DNA of 64,000 bases. Origin: Ornithinibacillus californiensis (lineage in GTDB: Bacteria > Bacillota > Bacilli > Bacillales > Amphibacillaceae). Position 1 is the first letter of the stretch, and the number at the start of each line of letters is the position of its first letter. The stretch covers positions 62,001 to 126,000 of the forward strand of contig NZ_LDUE01000069.1 of assembly GCF_001038485.1 (NCBI RefSeq), given 5' to 3'. Below are positions 41,570 to 51,295 of this stretch, one piece after another. The notes beneath the pieces are model-generated. The model did no database searches, was not told where the DNA came from, and worked only from the letters and a program-made list of their open reading frames with translations. A program made the translations under genes and the position numbers.

Positions 41570-43396
41570 TTATTTAAACAAATCCAAGAATAAATCCCAA
41601 AAACCTTTCTCTTCCTCGACCGGTTCTTCACTTACTTCAATTGCCTCGTACTCTATGCTTTCCGTTTTAAATACAAACTGTACAGAATTCACTTTTTCGT
41701 TTTTATTGGAAACAAAGGATACAGGTTCAAAATCAGATTTATCATAATCAGACATCATATCATCGATTTCTTGATTCATTTGTTCTGGTAAATCACTAGT
41801 CGAATCGCTTAATTCCGTTGTACCATCATGCAGTTCACCAACGCCATTCTCAAGCTCTTCAGTACCACCGGACAACTCTACCATTCCATTATGAATCCCA
41901 CCGTACGCTTCCGATAGTTGACTAACGCCAGTCGTATATTCTATTAATCCGGCATGGAATGTTTGATAATTAGTAGATAGCAAGGATATCCCCTCTTGCA
42001 GCTGCACAAGGCCATCCATACCGCTCCCATCTAAAGAAGAAGAAAGCTCACTTGCCATCGTATCGACATTATTAGCCATATCTCGAAGTGACTGATTTAC
42101 ACTCGTTAAAGTAGATTCAACTGCATCAAATCCAGGCTTAACTTCCGCGTAAGTTCCTTTTACTGTTTGAGCAGCAGTATAGGTATCTACTAATATCTTT
42201 ACTACTTCTGGGTCTGCTCCACTAGCATATAGTGCTTGGATTTCCGCTTCCGTAATTTCATTTGCGGGAATTGTACTAATTGCATTGTCTAATGCAACAT
42301 AAGCATCTCCATAATTCGTTTTTAGCAAATCTAGACCATCTGCTGTTTCTCGGAGACCAGCGGCTAATTGTCCTAGTCCCTCTATTAGTTCGGAAAGTCC
42401 TGTTAAGTCCATTTCACCTGATGAGCTAAGTGAACTATTCAAGGTTTCTAGCGCATCTTCTATTTCTTTGGATCCATTTACTAGTCCAGTAGAAGAATTA
42501 GCCAGCTCTGATACACCATCTTTATATTGTACAGACCCATCTACTAATCCACCTACGCCTTGATTTAACTCGGAAACGCCGCTATTTAACTCCCCAACAC
42601 CATCATTTATCTCTGCAATCGCATCGGATAAAGACTGGATATCACCGGTCATTTCATCTACATTAATACCATCAATCGACATGGAGGATGGAATACCAGT
42701 AAAATTAATGCCATCTAGTTCAAAGCCAGAAACATCTGCTTTAAGAACAAAAGACTCTTCCTTTTCTGGCATGACAGTAAACGTAACTTGCTTATCCTTA
42801 CCAGCATTAGCAACCATCCCGTCAACTGCCTCAATATTACGGAATACTTCGTTGTTTAACGCAAGAGATATCTGCAACAAATAATTTTCCATAAAGACCG
42901 GATTCACCGCTTCAGCTGCAGATACTTCGATTCGAATCTCGACATGCCCGTCTTTTCCAGCTAACTCATCAGAAGCTATTTCTTTTCCGTCTAAGAAATA
43001 GGTGACAGCAATATCCCATGGAAGAGCTGCTTCATTAATATTTCCTTGATAATAAAACTTTCCTTCTGAAGCTGCGAGTGTAACCGTATCACCTTGTTGC
43101 TCAATCTCTACTTGGTTAGTTAAGTTTCGTAAACTTGTATAACTACCGTAATCAGTAATAATTCCTTCTTTTTCTATATCTAATGTGTTTACCACATATA
43201 TTTCTTGGCTATTTCCCGAAGCATCTAACGTTGCATAGACTACCTCATCCTTAGCAGCTATCTCCCCAGTACCAACAATCTTCTCTTCCTTATCCTCACT
43301 GTCATTCGTTGCATTTGCAGTGACAAGAAATGACGGCAGTATAAGGATTGCAGCTGCTAAAACTAGTAGTGTTTTTTTCATTCTCCTCATCATCAT
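41570..43396 (-). CDS. Secreted Leu-Gly heptad-repeat protein, MMPL partner
   Basis: 608 residues. A signal peptide (about 1-27, ending VTANA) is followed by a beta-rich region (30-250). Then comes a long series of xxxLxxG-type heptads (IAEINDGVGELNSGVSELNQG onwards to about 560), as in the YhgE/Pip partner proteins of MMPL exporters. A hydrophobic C-terminus (GFWDLFLDLF) may anchor it. The gene overlaps the MMPL stop by four bases. Three in-frame ATGs lie at the start; the third has the best spacing to AAGGAG. Confidence 0.87.
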   Translation of the reverse strand: MMMRRMKKTLLVLAAAILILPSFLVTANATNDSEDKEEKIVGTGEIAAKDEVVYATLDASGNSQEIYVVNTLDIEKEGIITDYGSYTSLRNLTNQVEIEQQGDTVTLAASEGKFYYQGNINEAALPWDIAVTYFLDGKEIASDELAGKDGHVEIRIEVSAAEAVNPVFMENYLLQISLALNNEVFRNIEAVDGMVANAGKDKQVTFTVMPEKEESFVLKADVSGFELDGINFTGIPSSMSIDGINVDEMTGDIQSLSDAIAEINDGVGELNSGVSELNQGVGGLVDGSVQYKDGVSELANSSTGLVNGSKEIEDALETLNSSLSSSGEMDLTGLSELIEGLGQLAAGLRETADGLDLLKTNYGDAYVALDNAISTIPANEITEAEIQALYASGADPEVVKILVDTYTAAQTVKGTYAEVKPGFDAVESTLTSVNQSLRDMANNVDTMASELSSSLDGSGMDGLVQLQEGISLLSTNYQTFHAGLIEYTTGVSQLSEAYGGIHNGMVELSGGTEELENGVGELHDGTTELSDSTSDLPEQMNQEIDDMMSDYDKSDFEPVSFVSNKNEKVNSVQFVFKTESIEYEAIEVSEEPVEEEKGFWDLFLDLFK

Positions 43397-45450
43397 TTCT
43401 CCTTATAATAATTTGCTTTCCAAGTTGTTTTGTCGATCACCTTATCAAACACTAACAGCATTGCTGGTAGGAAAAATACTACCATAATAAATGCCAATAA
43501 TGCTCCGCGTCCTAGTAGTAACCCAATGGAAGACACAATTGGATTAGTCGACGTAATCCATAAGATAAAACCAACACTTGAAAGAATAGAAGCTGAAATT
43601 GCAATTGAGAATATTTTCTCATCAATCGTTTTCTTAATTGCTTTCAATGCGGTCATTTCCTTACGATTCTCTTTGTATGCTTCCGTAAGTAGAATTCCAT
43701 AATCCACTGTTGCCGCAAGCTGGACCGTACTTACAATTAAATACCCTACAAATACTAGTGATGAATTCGTAAAGTAAGGAACAGCTAAATTAATCCAAAC
43801 CGCAGACTGAATGGTTAGCAATAGAACAATTGGGTAGGAAATCGATTTAAACGTAACAAGTAGTACAAAAGCTATTGTTAAGACAGTAAGTAAATTAACG
43901 AACGTATTATCCTTCTGAACAACATTTTTCATATCATACAATGTTACTGCTTCACCGAGTGAATACGCCTCTTCTCCATAATACCCTTGGGCAATCTCTT
44001 GCACTTCTTCTATGAAGCCAAATGCCGCGTCACCTTCTGCATCTGTTCTAGTCTGAAGGATAATTCGGCTGTAATGCTCCGAATAAAACTGTTCGGTTAT
44101 AGACTCATCGACGTACTCTGGTGGAATTGCTGAACCGACAGTATTCACATAGGATAGAACACTTTTCACTGGCTTCATATCCTCTAATTCACGGACAAGT
44201 TCTTCTTCCTTCGCGATATCACCTTTTGGTACAAGTAATACCATCTGCGTGCTTTTACCAAATACTTCTTCTATCTTTACGATATCGCTACCAGCACGAG
44301 TATTTTCAGGTTGTTCCCCTATTCCATAAATAAAATTCGTTTGACCTTGCGCTAAAAACGCTGGAACAATTAGAATTAGAACAATTAATAGGCTAGGAAT
44401 TTTTACCTTCACAACACGCTTTCCAAGGTTTTTGATACTTGGAAGAATTGGCTTATGCTGTGTTTTATCAATCCATTTGTAAAACATTAGAGTTAGTGCT
44501 GGCAAGAATACCATAACACTAATAAAACTTAATACGATTCCTTTTACTAGATTCAGTCCTAAGTCAGAACCAATCTCAAATTCCATAAATGTCAGTGCGA
44601 TAAATCCAAAAAATGTAGTGGATGCACTCGCAATAATGGCTGGAAATGAACGCTTCATGGCCATTCTCATTGCTTCTGTTGGATCGGATACTTTTTGTCT
44701 GTAATCCGAGAAACTATGCAACAGGAATATCGCATAATCCAGTGAAACCGCAAGCTGTAATATTGGAGCTACTGATTGCGTGACAAAGGAAACTTCCCCA
44801 ATAAAAATATTCGTCCCTAGATTGATTAGTACTGACACACCAATTGCTGTCAAAAAGAATACTGGTTCAATCCAAGAATTTGTTGATAATATTAAAATTA
44901 GCACGATGATTGGCACTAATAATGCTGCTGCGTACATCGTCTCTGTGACTGCCATTTTTTGTTGGGTTGCTGTATTTAATGCTTCTCCTGACATGGCACC
45001 TTCTTCACCAATGAGATCATAAATAGCGTCGGTTGCTGCTACTTCTTTACCAGAGGCTACACTGAAGGTAAATAGTGCATTATTATTTTTATAGTAAGTT
45101 TCAACTGTTTCCTCATCAGCCATCTCAATTGGCGTTTTTATATCAAAAGCGTCATCTAACCAAGTAACGTCAGACACACCATCTATCTGCGAAAGTTCTT
45201 CTTTTATGGCAAGTGCTTCTTGTATTGTAACATCGTTGAGCATGACCCGAGTGTTAGGAACAGCACCATCAAATTCCTGTTCCATCAGTTCCATCGCTTT
45301 CGTCGACTGGGCATCTTCTGGTAAGTAGTCGACCATATTGTAATTCACTGAAACTGCAAACTGAGCCACTATACTAATTAATGTAATAAGCATAAACGTA
45401 ATTACAATGGGCTTTTTCTGTTTTATAATCCGTGCTGCAATATCTATCAC
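43393..45450 (-). CDS. MMPL/RND-family transporter
   Basis: 685 residues: twelve helices in the RND arrangement, with two large extracytoplasmic loops (about 35-160 and 375-490). The MMPL signatures LQLAVSLDYAIFLLHSF and VQLAATVDYGILLTEAY carry the Asp-Tyr pairs of the proton relay. It would export lipids or small hydrophobic compounds. It starts with GTG. It is repressed, by inference, by the divergent TetR protein. Confidence 0.92.
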   Translation of the reverse strand: MIDIAARIIKQKKPIVITFMLITLISIVAQFAVSVNYNMVDYLPEDAQSTKAMELMEQEFDGAVPNTRVMLNDVTIQEALAIKEELSQIDGVSDVTWLDDAFDIKTPIEMADEETVETYYKNNNALFTFSVASGKEVAATDAIYDLIGEEGAMSGEALNTATQQKMAVTETMYAAALLVPIIVLILILSTNSWIEPVFFLTAIGVSVLINLGTNIFIGEVSFVTQSVAPILQLAVSLDYAIFLLHSFSDYRQKVSDPTEAMRMAMKRSFPAIIASASTTFFGFIALTFMEFEIGSDLGLNLVKGIVLSFISVMVFLPALTLMFYKWIDKTQHKPILPSIKNLGKRVVKVKIPSLLIVLILIVPAFLAQGQTNFIYGIGEQPENTRAGSDIVKIEEVFGKSTQMVLLVPKGDIAKEEELVRELEDMKPVKSVLSYVNTVGSAIPPEYVDESITEQFYSEHYSRIILQTRTDAEGDAAFGFIEEVQEIAQGYYGEEAYSLGEAVTLYDMKNVVQKDNTFVNLLTVLTIAFVLLVTFKSISYPIVLLLTIQSAVWINLAVPYFTNSSLVFVGYLIVSTVQLAATVDYGILLTEAYKENRKEMTALKAIKKTIDEKIFSIAISASILSSVGFILWITSTNPIVSSIGLLLGRGALLAFIMVVFFLPAMLLVFDKVIDKTTWKANYYKEK

Positions 45451-45490
45451 GATTCACCCTTTCTTGCGTATACAAAAAATCCACTATATC

Positions 45491-45580
45491 ATTATATAAA
45501 ACACAGTGTTGTTTACTCAACAGTCAGTTTTATAAAATAAGTATGTTTCCCAACAGTTCATAAATGAGTGTTGGATAACT
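45491..45580. promoter_or_regulatory. Divergent promoter region with TetR-type dyads
   Basis: Two inverted repeats share the half-site CAACA/TGTTG: TGTTG-TTTACT-CAACA at about 45508-45523, and CCAACAGTTCAT with ATGAGTGTTGG at about 45551-45575. The first overlaps the -35 of a minus-strand promoter TTGAGT/TATAAT (18-bp spacer) for the MMPL operon. Confidence 0.6.
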
Positions 45581-45602
45581 TCAAAATTCAGGAGGAAATT
45601 TC

Positions 45603-46178
45603 ATGACTTCCGAAAAATTAGATAGACGAAAAAGATATACGCGAATGGTCCTTAAAAAAAGTTTTATGCAACTACTAAAAGAAAAAGCTCTTTCTTCTAT
45701 TACTGTTAAAGAGATATGTGAAATTGCCGATGTCAACCGCTCAACGTTCTATGCACATTATACCGACCAATATGCCCTACTCAAGCAAATTGAGGACGAG
45801 TTGATAGAGGATATGAAAAGCTATTTGAGCACCGCAAACCTTCAGAAAGAAGATGAAGCTGTTCATATGGCACAAAAGTTACTGGAGTACTTTTCAACTA
45901 AGCAAGATGAATGTCAAACGCTCTTGAATGAAACCGGTGATTCCTCTTTTGAACGAAAGGTAATGGTCGTTGCGCAAAACATCATCATGAAAAATTGGAT
46001 GGATGTTTATGACTTTGATAACGATATCTCTAATTACTTAAGTACCTTTATTGTTAGTGGTAGTGTGCAAGTCATTAAAATGTGGATGGCAAATGGAATG
46101 ACCCAACCTCCTAAAGAAATGGCTATTTTAATAAATGATTTGGTTAATAAAGGACTTTATCATGTTAGAAAAGGATAG
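45603..46178 (+). CDS. TetR/AcrR family repressor
   Basis: 191 residues. The N-terminal helix-turn-helix is LKEKALSSITVKEICEIADVNRSTFYAHYTDQYALLKQIEDEL. The rest is a helical ligand domain (YLSTFIVSGSVQVIKMWMANGMTQPP), of the DhaS/TetR_C_8-like type. It is divergent from the MMPL operon, the classic layout for local repression with drug or lipid induction. GGAGG lies upstream. Confidence 0.92.
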   Translation: MTSEKLDRRKRYTRMVLKKSFMQLLKEKALSSITVKEICEIADVNRSTFYAHYTDQYALLKQIEDELIEDMKSYLSTANLQKEDEAVHMAQKLLEYFSTKQDECQTLLNETGDSSFERKVMVVAQNIIMKNWMDVYDFDNDISNYLSTFIVSGSVQVIKMWMANGMTQPPKEMAILINDLVNKGLYHVRKG

Positions 46179-46368
46179 TTAAACTTCTTCTTTAAAAGAA
46201 ATCCTTTTTCTCAGAGCTAGGTTTATTATCTTTCCGTTTACTAGAAAAATAATAGTTTTGATTAATAGTAGAACACCCTATCAATTTTGTTCTTTTTTCA
46301 TATATTGATATAAGAATGAACAAAAGCTGCCATAGAATAAGTAGCCTAATTGGAGGGATGGGACAAAA

Positions 46369-47610
46369 TTGATCATTATTGGAACTATTATTTTCCTTGT
46401 TGTTGTACTATATTTATCTGCCTTCTATTCAGGAGCTGAAACGGTATATTCAAGTGTAAATAAAATTAGATTACGATATTATGTGAATAAAAATAAAAAA
46501 GGAAGTAAAAAAGCCTTATATATTGCAGAGAACTTCGAAGATACGATAACGACCATTCTAGTAGGAAATAATATAACGAATGTTGCAGCTACCAGTGTTG
46601 CAGCAACCCTAGCTACACAACTGTTTGGAACTGGGATTGGACTGGCTCTTAGTACAGTTGTCATGACAATAATTATTCTAGTATTTGCTGAAATCTTACC
46701 GAAAACTGCCGCAAAAGAAAATGCCGATAAACTATCCCTAAAGTATGCTGGGATACTATATTTAAATATGAAAGTATTACAGCCTATTAATTTTCTAAGT
46801 AGAAAGTTAAGTGAACTGTATACGAACACTTTCGGGACAAAGGAGGATCTTCCATCTATCACAGAGGAAGAAATAAAACTCCTTGTAGACATCAGCAAAG
46901 ATGAGAACGTTATTAATAAGGAGGAACGAGATTTAATCCATCGATCACTTGAATTAAAGAGGATGACAGTTGGAGAAGTGTTAATACCGGTCCCTAATAT
47001 TATCGCTGTAGAAGTCAATCAATCGAATGAAGAAATTAAAAACGTTTTTCTACATGAGCGATTTGCAAGAGTTCTAGTTTATAAAGAAAATATCGATACG
47101 ATTATTGGGTATTTAAAAGAGCGCGAATTTTTATCTAACCTAATCGAGAACAAAGAGACTAATGCGATGAAACTATTACGACATCCTCTATTTGTAGAAA
47201 AGCATATGAGTATCTCTTCCATACTACCAAAATTCCAAAAGAAAAAGACACAAATGGCAGTAGTTGTGGATGATTCCGGTAGGACACTAGGGATCATTAC
47301 ACTAGAAGATATTCTAGAAATATTAGTAGGGGAAATCTGGGACGAACATGACGCAAGTGCCAATATGGTGAATTATTTAGGGGAATCCTTATATGTCATC
47401 GATTCACGCTACCAGCTAAATGAGTTTGCACAAATGTTTCAAGTTCCAAATCCAGAAACGAATGCCAAAAATATCGGTGGCTGGATCTATGAGCGATTTA
47501 ATAGAGTTCCTGAAGAAAGTTTTGATTTTCAATATAAAAATTTACAGATTACTATCCTTGAAGTAGACAATTACCGAGTTCGAAAAGTTAAAATCGAGGT
47601 TCTTTCATAG
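46369..47610 (+). CDS. CNNM/CBS (CorC/HlyC) family membrane protein
   Basis: 413 residues. The N-terminal CNNM domain has four helices with the motif FYSGAETVYSSVNKIRLRYY and EILPKTAAKENADKLSL. Two CBS domains follow (about 195-320), then the CorC_HlyC domain (about 330-410). This family is linked to magnesium and cobalt transport in bacteria. It starts at TTG, with GGAGGG upstream. It is a single gene. Confidence 0.9.
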   Translation: MIIIGTIIFLVVVLYLSAFYSGAETVYSSVNKIRLRYYVNKNKKGSKKALYIAENFEDTITTILVGNNITNVAATSVAATLATQLFGTGIGLALSTVVMTIIILVFAEILPKTAAKENADKLSLKYAGILYLNMKVLQPINFLSRKLSELYTNTFGTKEDLPSITEEEIKLLVDISKDENVINKEERDLIHRSLELKRMTVGEVLIPVPNIIAVEVNQSNEEIKNVFLHERFARVLVYKENIDTIIGYLKEREFLSNLIENKETNAMKLLRHPLFVEKHMSISSILPKFQKKKTQMAVVVDDSGRTLGIITLEDILEILVGEIWDEHDASANMVNYLGESLYVIDSRYQLNEFAQMFQVPNPETNAKNIGGWIYERFNRVPEESFDFQYKNLQITILEVDNYRVRKVKIEVLS

Positions 47611-47766
47611 GAGTAAGATGGCTAATGGAAAGGAACTGCATTAATATCATCTCAACCAAAATGAGCAGACTTATATCTTCAAATTGATATTTAGGGAATT
47701 TATATATAGGTTAAAGTATAATTAAATTTGCAACTAGAAAATAAGTAGATAAGGTGTCTGGTAACA

Positions 47767-48660
47767 GTGGAAATTAAACATTTACAATATTTTATGGAAG
47801 TTACGCGCACAGAAAATTTTACTAGTGCTGCTGAAAATCTTTATATTACACAGCCCGCTCTTAGCAGGATTATTAAATTCTTAGAGAATGAACTTGGAAC
47901 GACGCTTTTTATTCGTACGAGAAAGAAGCTGTTACTGACAGAAGCCGGACATGTCCTAAAAAAACATGCCTTAAAGATTGAACAGCAACTACAAGAACTT
48001 GGTGAGGAATTAGATAAGGTAGTTATGCTTAAGAAACATGTCCGTATCGGGCTCCCTACAATCGTTAATTCTACCTTTTTCTCGCAGCTTATTGCTTCCT
48101 TTCACCAAGAATATCCAGATGTGACATTTCAATTAGATGAAGATGGATCAAAAGCAATTGAAGATAAGGTAAGCCATGATTTACTGGATTTTGGGGTTGT
48201 AGTACTGAGAGAAAATAATGAGGATATCGACTACTTCAAGTTTGTAAAAGAGAAGTTAAAATTAGTAGTTCCATCATCGCATCATCTCGCTGGCAGGCAA
48301 GAAGTTTTACTGAATGAGCTTAAAGAAGAGCCATTTATTATGTTTAGCCGAGAGTTTGAGCTTCGAAATATCGTCATTAACGCATGTAAAGAAGTGGGAT
48401 TTCAACCAATCATTATTTCGGAAACATCACAATTGGATTTTATAGAAGAAATGGTTGCTTCAAATCTAGGAATCGCTTTGCTGCCAGAGAGTACTTGTTT
48501 GGAATTAACAGGTGATATTCACACACTAACTATAACCAATCCGGAGATTGAGTGGAATTTAGCTATGATCTGGAAAAGGGATGAAAACATATCACTGGTC
48601 GCGAAAGAATTTATTCGATTTGCAAAACTGAAATTAAATGATCAAAATCCATTAGATTAA
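47767..48660 (+). CDS. LysR family regulator
   Basis: 297 residues: the winged helix-turn-helix at the start (YFMEVTRTENFTSAAENLYITQPALSRIIKFLENELG), then the two-lobed ligand domain (about 90-290). It begins with GTG. No divergent target gene is next to it. The upstream gene runs in the same direction, so its regulon is unclear. Confidence 0.92.
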   Translation: MEIKHLQYFMEVTRTENFTSAAENLYITQPALSRIIKFLENELGTTLFIRTRKKLLLTEAGHVLKKHALKIEQQLQELGEELDKVVMLKKHVRIGLPTIVNSTFFSQLIASFHQEYPDVTFQLDEDGSKAIEDKVSHDLLDFGVVVLRENNEDIDYFKFVKEKLKLVVPSSHHLAGRQEVLLNELKEEPFIMFSREFELRNIVINACKEVGFQPIIISETSQLDFIEEMVASNLGIALLPESTCLELTGDIHTLTITNPEIEWNLAMIWKRDENISLVAKEFIRFAKLKLNDQNPLD

Positions 48661-48663
48661 ATG

Positions 48664-48691
48664 AAAGCTTTCTCAAATACGAGGAAGCTTT
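48664..48691 (+). terminator. Terminator after the LysR gene
   Basis: AAAGCTT-CTC pairs with GAG-AAGCTTT, followed by TTATTTT. Confidence 0.75.
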
Positions 48692-48855
48692 TTATTTTGG
48701 AATTGAAATAGCGCTTCCATACATATTTGTAATGGACGTTATCTAGAATTGGCATTTTAGTTTCTGTTTTTGCCATATTATAATGGGCTTTATGATAAAA
48801 AATTCCAATGCAAATGAGATTCTGTTTCAGGTGCATTGTTTATAAGGTGATATAA

Positions 48856-49371
48856 ATGGAAGCAAAGAAAGTTAAAGAAACACGTGTCATTCATACAGAC
48901 CAAGTATTAATAAATGACTTAAACAATTATCATACTCTATTTGGCGGTGTCTTAATGAAAAAGATGGATGCTTGTGCAGTGCTTTCTGCACGAAGACATT
49001 CACGTGTAAAAGAATGTGTTACAGCATCAACAGACTCCGTTAATTTCATTGAACCAATTCGAGTAACCGACTCGGTCTGTATCGAATCTTTCGTAAGTTA
49101 TACAGGAAAAAAATCGATGGAGATATTTTGTAAAGTTATTGCTGAAGACCTAGATACAGGAAAACGCAGACTTGCAGCTACTGCATTCTTTACTTTTGTA
49201 CCATTAGATGAAAACAAAAGACCATTAGAGGTACCTGGTGTCATACCAGAAACGAATGAAGAAATGCTCCTTTTTGAGTCTGGAAAAGAACGAGAAAACA
49301 TGCGTAGAGTAAAACGGGAGCAGAATAAAGAGCTTGCTTCAAAACTAACACTAGATAAACCATGGGATTAA
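48856..49371 (+). CDS. Acyl-CoA thioesterase, hotdog fold (YkhA-like)
   Basis: 171 residues. The hotdog motif is NDLNNYHTLFGGVLMKKMDACAVLSARRHS, with the catalytic Asp/Asn region and VNFIEPIRVTDSVCIESFV. Length and the long charged C-terminus match the BFIT/YkhA group that hydrolyses medium- to long-chain acyl-CoA. Two bases after a GGTGAT stretch the ATG follows. A small unknown gene comes 23 bp later. Confidence 0.9.
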   Translation: MEAKKVKETRVIHTDQVLINDLNNYHTLFGGVLMKKMDACAVLSARRHSRVKECVTASTDSVNFIEPIRVTDSVCIESFVSYTGKKSMEIFCKVIAEDLDTGKRRLAATAFFTFVPLDENKRPLEVPGVIPETNEEMLLFESGKERENMRRVKREQNKELASKLTLDKPWD

Positions 49372-49394
49372 ACTACAGAAGGGGAGAATAATTA

Positions 49395-49766
49395 ATGCTA
49401 GTAACAACCAGTTATAATGAATTATTAGATGTACAAACTGCAATCAAAAACTTAAATGACTCCAATCCAACGATTTTTAATAAGTTTTTAAAAGTTATTA
49501 AACTAACTCGTCAAATGCAGTATGGATATCAATACATGGGTACATTAATTATGGATGAAGAATCAGATAAATCGATGCCAACATCCCAGGATGATTATGT
49601 ATTATCCGTCTATCAAACAGAAATTGAGAAGTTAAAAGCAGACTGTCATTTCTATGACTTACAAGAATTGTTAAGCAAGTACAAGCTTGTAAGTTATAAA
49701 AATATTAGCAGATTGGTATTGGGTGAGAATCCAAAAATGTTAGTTGGTCCAATCGTAATCCGCTAA
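49395..49766 (+). CDS. Hypothetical protein
   Basis: 123 residues, soluble, helix-rich (LLDVQTAIKNLNDSNPTIFNKFLKVIKLTRQMQYGYQYMGTLI). No domain recognised. GGGGAG lies upstream of the ATG. It probably shares a transcript with the thioesterase. It ends in a clear terminator. Confidence 0.75.
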   Translation: MLVTTSYNELLDVQTAIKNLNDSNPTIFNKFLKVIKLTRQMQYGYQYMGTLIMDEESDKSMPTSQDDYVLSVYQTEIEKLKADCHFYDLQELLSKYKLVSYKNISRLVLGENPKMLVGPIVIR

Positions 49767-50164
49767 TTGATAATTCGAGCGTGGCAAATGTTGCTACGCT
49801 TTTTATATTGCTAACAATATTTATTCAAAAGAAGTACGATCGTAACCTTAATTCCTCTCAATCATTATCAAGTCGTCAGATGGAGTTAGATATTTCTTTT
49901 CTCCTATTGAAAAATCAGCACCCTACATCTCTCCTTACAACTAATTTACTTTAATTAAACTAATTTACTCCCTTTTTAATCTAATTGCCTATTGACGTAT
50001 GCTAACCTAATTAATTCCACTTCAGTCCAACATAATATTTCTAATATATTATTATTTCTAATGCTTACATTAGTAATTAGGCATTGTATTCTTTTGGAGT
50101 ATAAATATTCGTTAATAACAAATTATTAATATGTATAACCAATCTTATAAAAAGGAGATGTCTT
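49767..50164. other. Intergenic region with terminator and upstream region of the hydrolase gene
   Basis: A hairpin GCGTGGCAA/GTTGCTACGC followed by TTTTTAT (49781-49806) ends the upstream transcript. The remainder is AT-rich with short repeats of CTAATTTACT (49940-49970). No gene is seen. Confidence 0.6.
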
Positions 50165-51226
50165 ATGCGGTTAAAAATAAACGGTTTATATTTAGTTCTA
50201 TCGCTATCACTGGTCTTTTCCACTTTAGTCTCCAATCCTTCTGTAGTAGATGCGCAATTTAAACAAATACCTACTGCTGGAGTATATGTGAATGGAAAAC
50301 TTGTAAATGGTATCAATCCAATCCAAAATAATGGGGATTATTATGTTCCGATTATCTACATATCAAAGATATTGGGATATAACCACATTATATTTGAAGA
50401 GGACACCAAAACGTATCAACTAACAGACGGTTCTACTATGATTAGAGTTACAATGGGTGGTACAAGAGCAAAACGTGGAGATGGATATATCAATATCAAG
50501 CCACCATTATGGACAGACCTAGATAAAACGGGTTATCTACCATTATCAAGTGCTAGTGTTCTCTTTAATGCGGATATTACCTTTCAAAAATCAGATGGTT
50601 CTATACGAATAACCACACCAGCAAATTTTCACCTAGTACAAAAAGGTGACACATTATGGAGAATTGCAAAAGCATATCATACAAACATAGAATTATTAAG
50701 AGCAGTTAATGATTTGACATCAAACACCATCTATATTGGACAAAAATTAAAATTACCACCAAAAGGCCAAGCACAGGAACGTGAACCAGAAAAGGAACAT
50801 CAAGAGCCTAAGATAATTAAGCAACCAAGCCAGACGAATATAGCAGACAAACTGATATCTGAAGCGAAAAAGTATATTGGTGCAACGTATAAATTTGGTG
50901 CAACATTAGCAGAAGCACCGAACAAATTTGATTGTTCTTCTTACACCATGTTGGTGTTCTTAAATAACGGCATTGAATTACCAAGGGTATCGAGAGACCA
51001 AGCATCTATTGGAACAACCGTATCTAAACTTCAAAAAGGAGATTTAATGTTCTTTACTACACCTGATCTGTATTCTGATGGAAGAGTAGGACATGTTGGT
51101 ATCTATATGGGGAATGGTAGTATGATTCATGCTTCATCGTCTAAGGGAGTTACAATTACAGAAAATGTTTTACAAAATCCTTATTGGTCTAAGAATTATT
51201 TATTTAGTAAGCGAGTTATCAAATAA
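50165..51226 (+). CDS. Secreted LysM-NlpC/P60 cell-wall hydrolase
   Basis: 353 residues: signal peptide (1-30), a copper-amine-oxidase-N1-like domain (about 35-150, GDYYVPIIYISKILGYN), one LysM (about 155-198, FHLVQKGDTLWRIAKAYHT), a charged linker, and an NlpC/P60 domain (225-353). The catalytic residues are Cys257 (FDCSSYT), His310 (GHVGIYMG) and His322 (IHASSS). It would cleave peptidoglycan stem peptides. AAGGAGATG lies just upstream. Confidence 0.92.
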   Translation: MRLKINGLYLVLSLSLVFSTLVSNPSVVDAQFKQIPTAGVYVNGKLVNGINPIQNNGDYYVPIIYISKILGYNHIIFEEDTKTYQLTDGSTMIRVTMGGTRAKRGDGYINIKPPLWTDLDKTGYLPLSSASVLFNADITFQKSDGSIRITTPANFHLVQKGDTLWRIAKAYHTNIELLRAVNDLTSNTIYIGQKLKLPPKGQAQEREPEKEHQEPKIIKQPSQTNIADKLISEAKKYIGATYKFGATLAEAPNKFDCSSYTMLVFLNNGIELPRVSRDQASIGTTVSKLQKGDLMFFTTPDLYSDGRVGHVGIYMGNGSMIHASSSKGVTITENVLQNPYWSKNYLFSKRVIK

Positions 51227-51247
51227 AAACATCCCCGTAAATTGCAT

Positions 51248-51283
51248 AAAACAAGCATGGGTGAATTCACCCATGCTTGTTTT
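51248..51283. terminator. Bidirectional terminator, perfect palindrome
   Basis: AAAACAAGCATGGGTGAA and its exact complement (18-bp arms) between convergent genes. Confidence 0.85.
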
Positions 51284-51295
51284 AATTTTATAGTA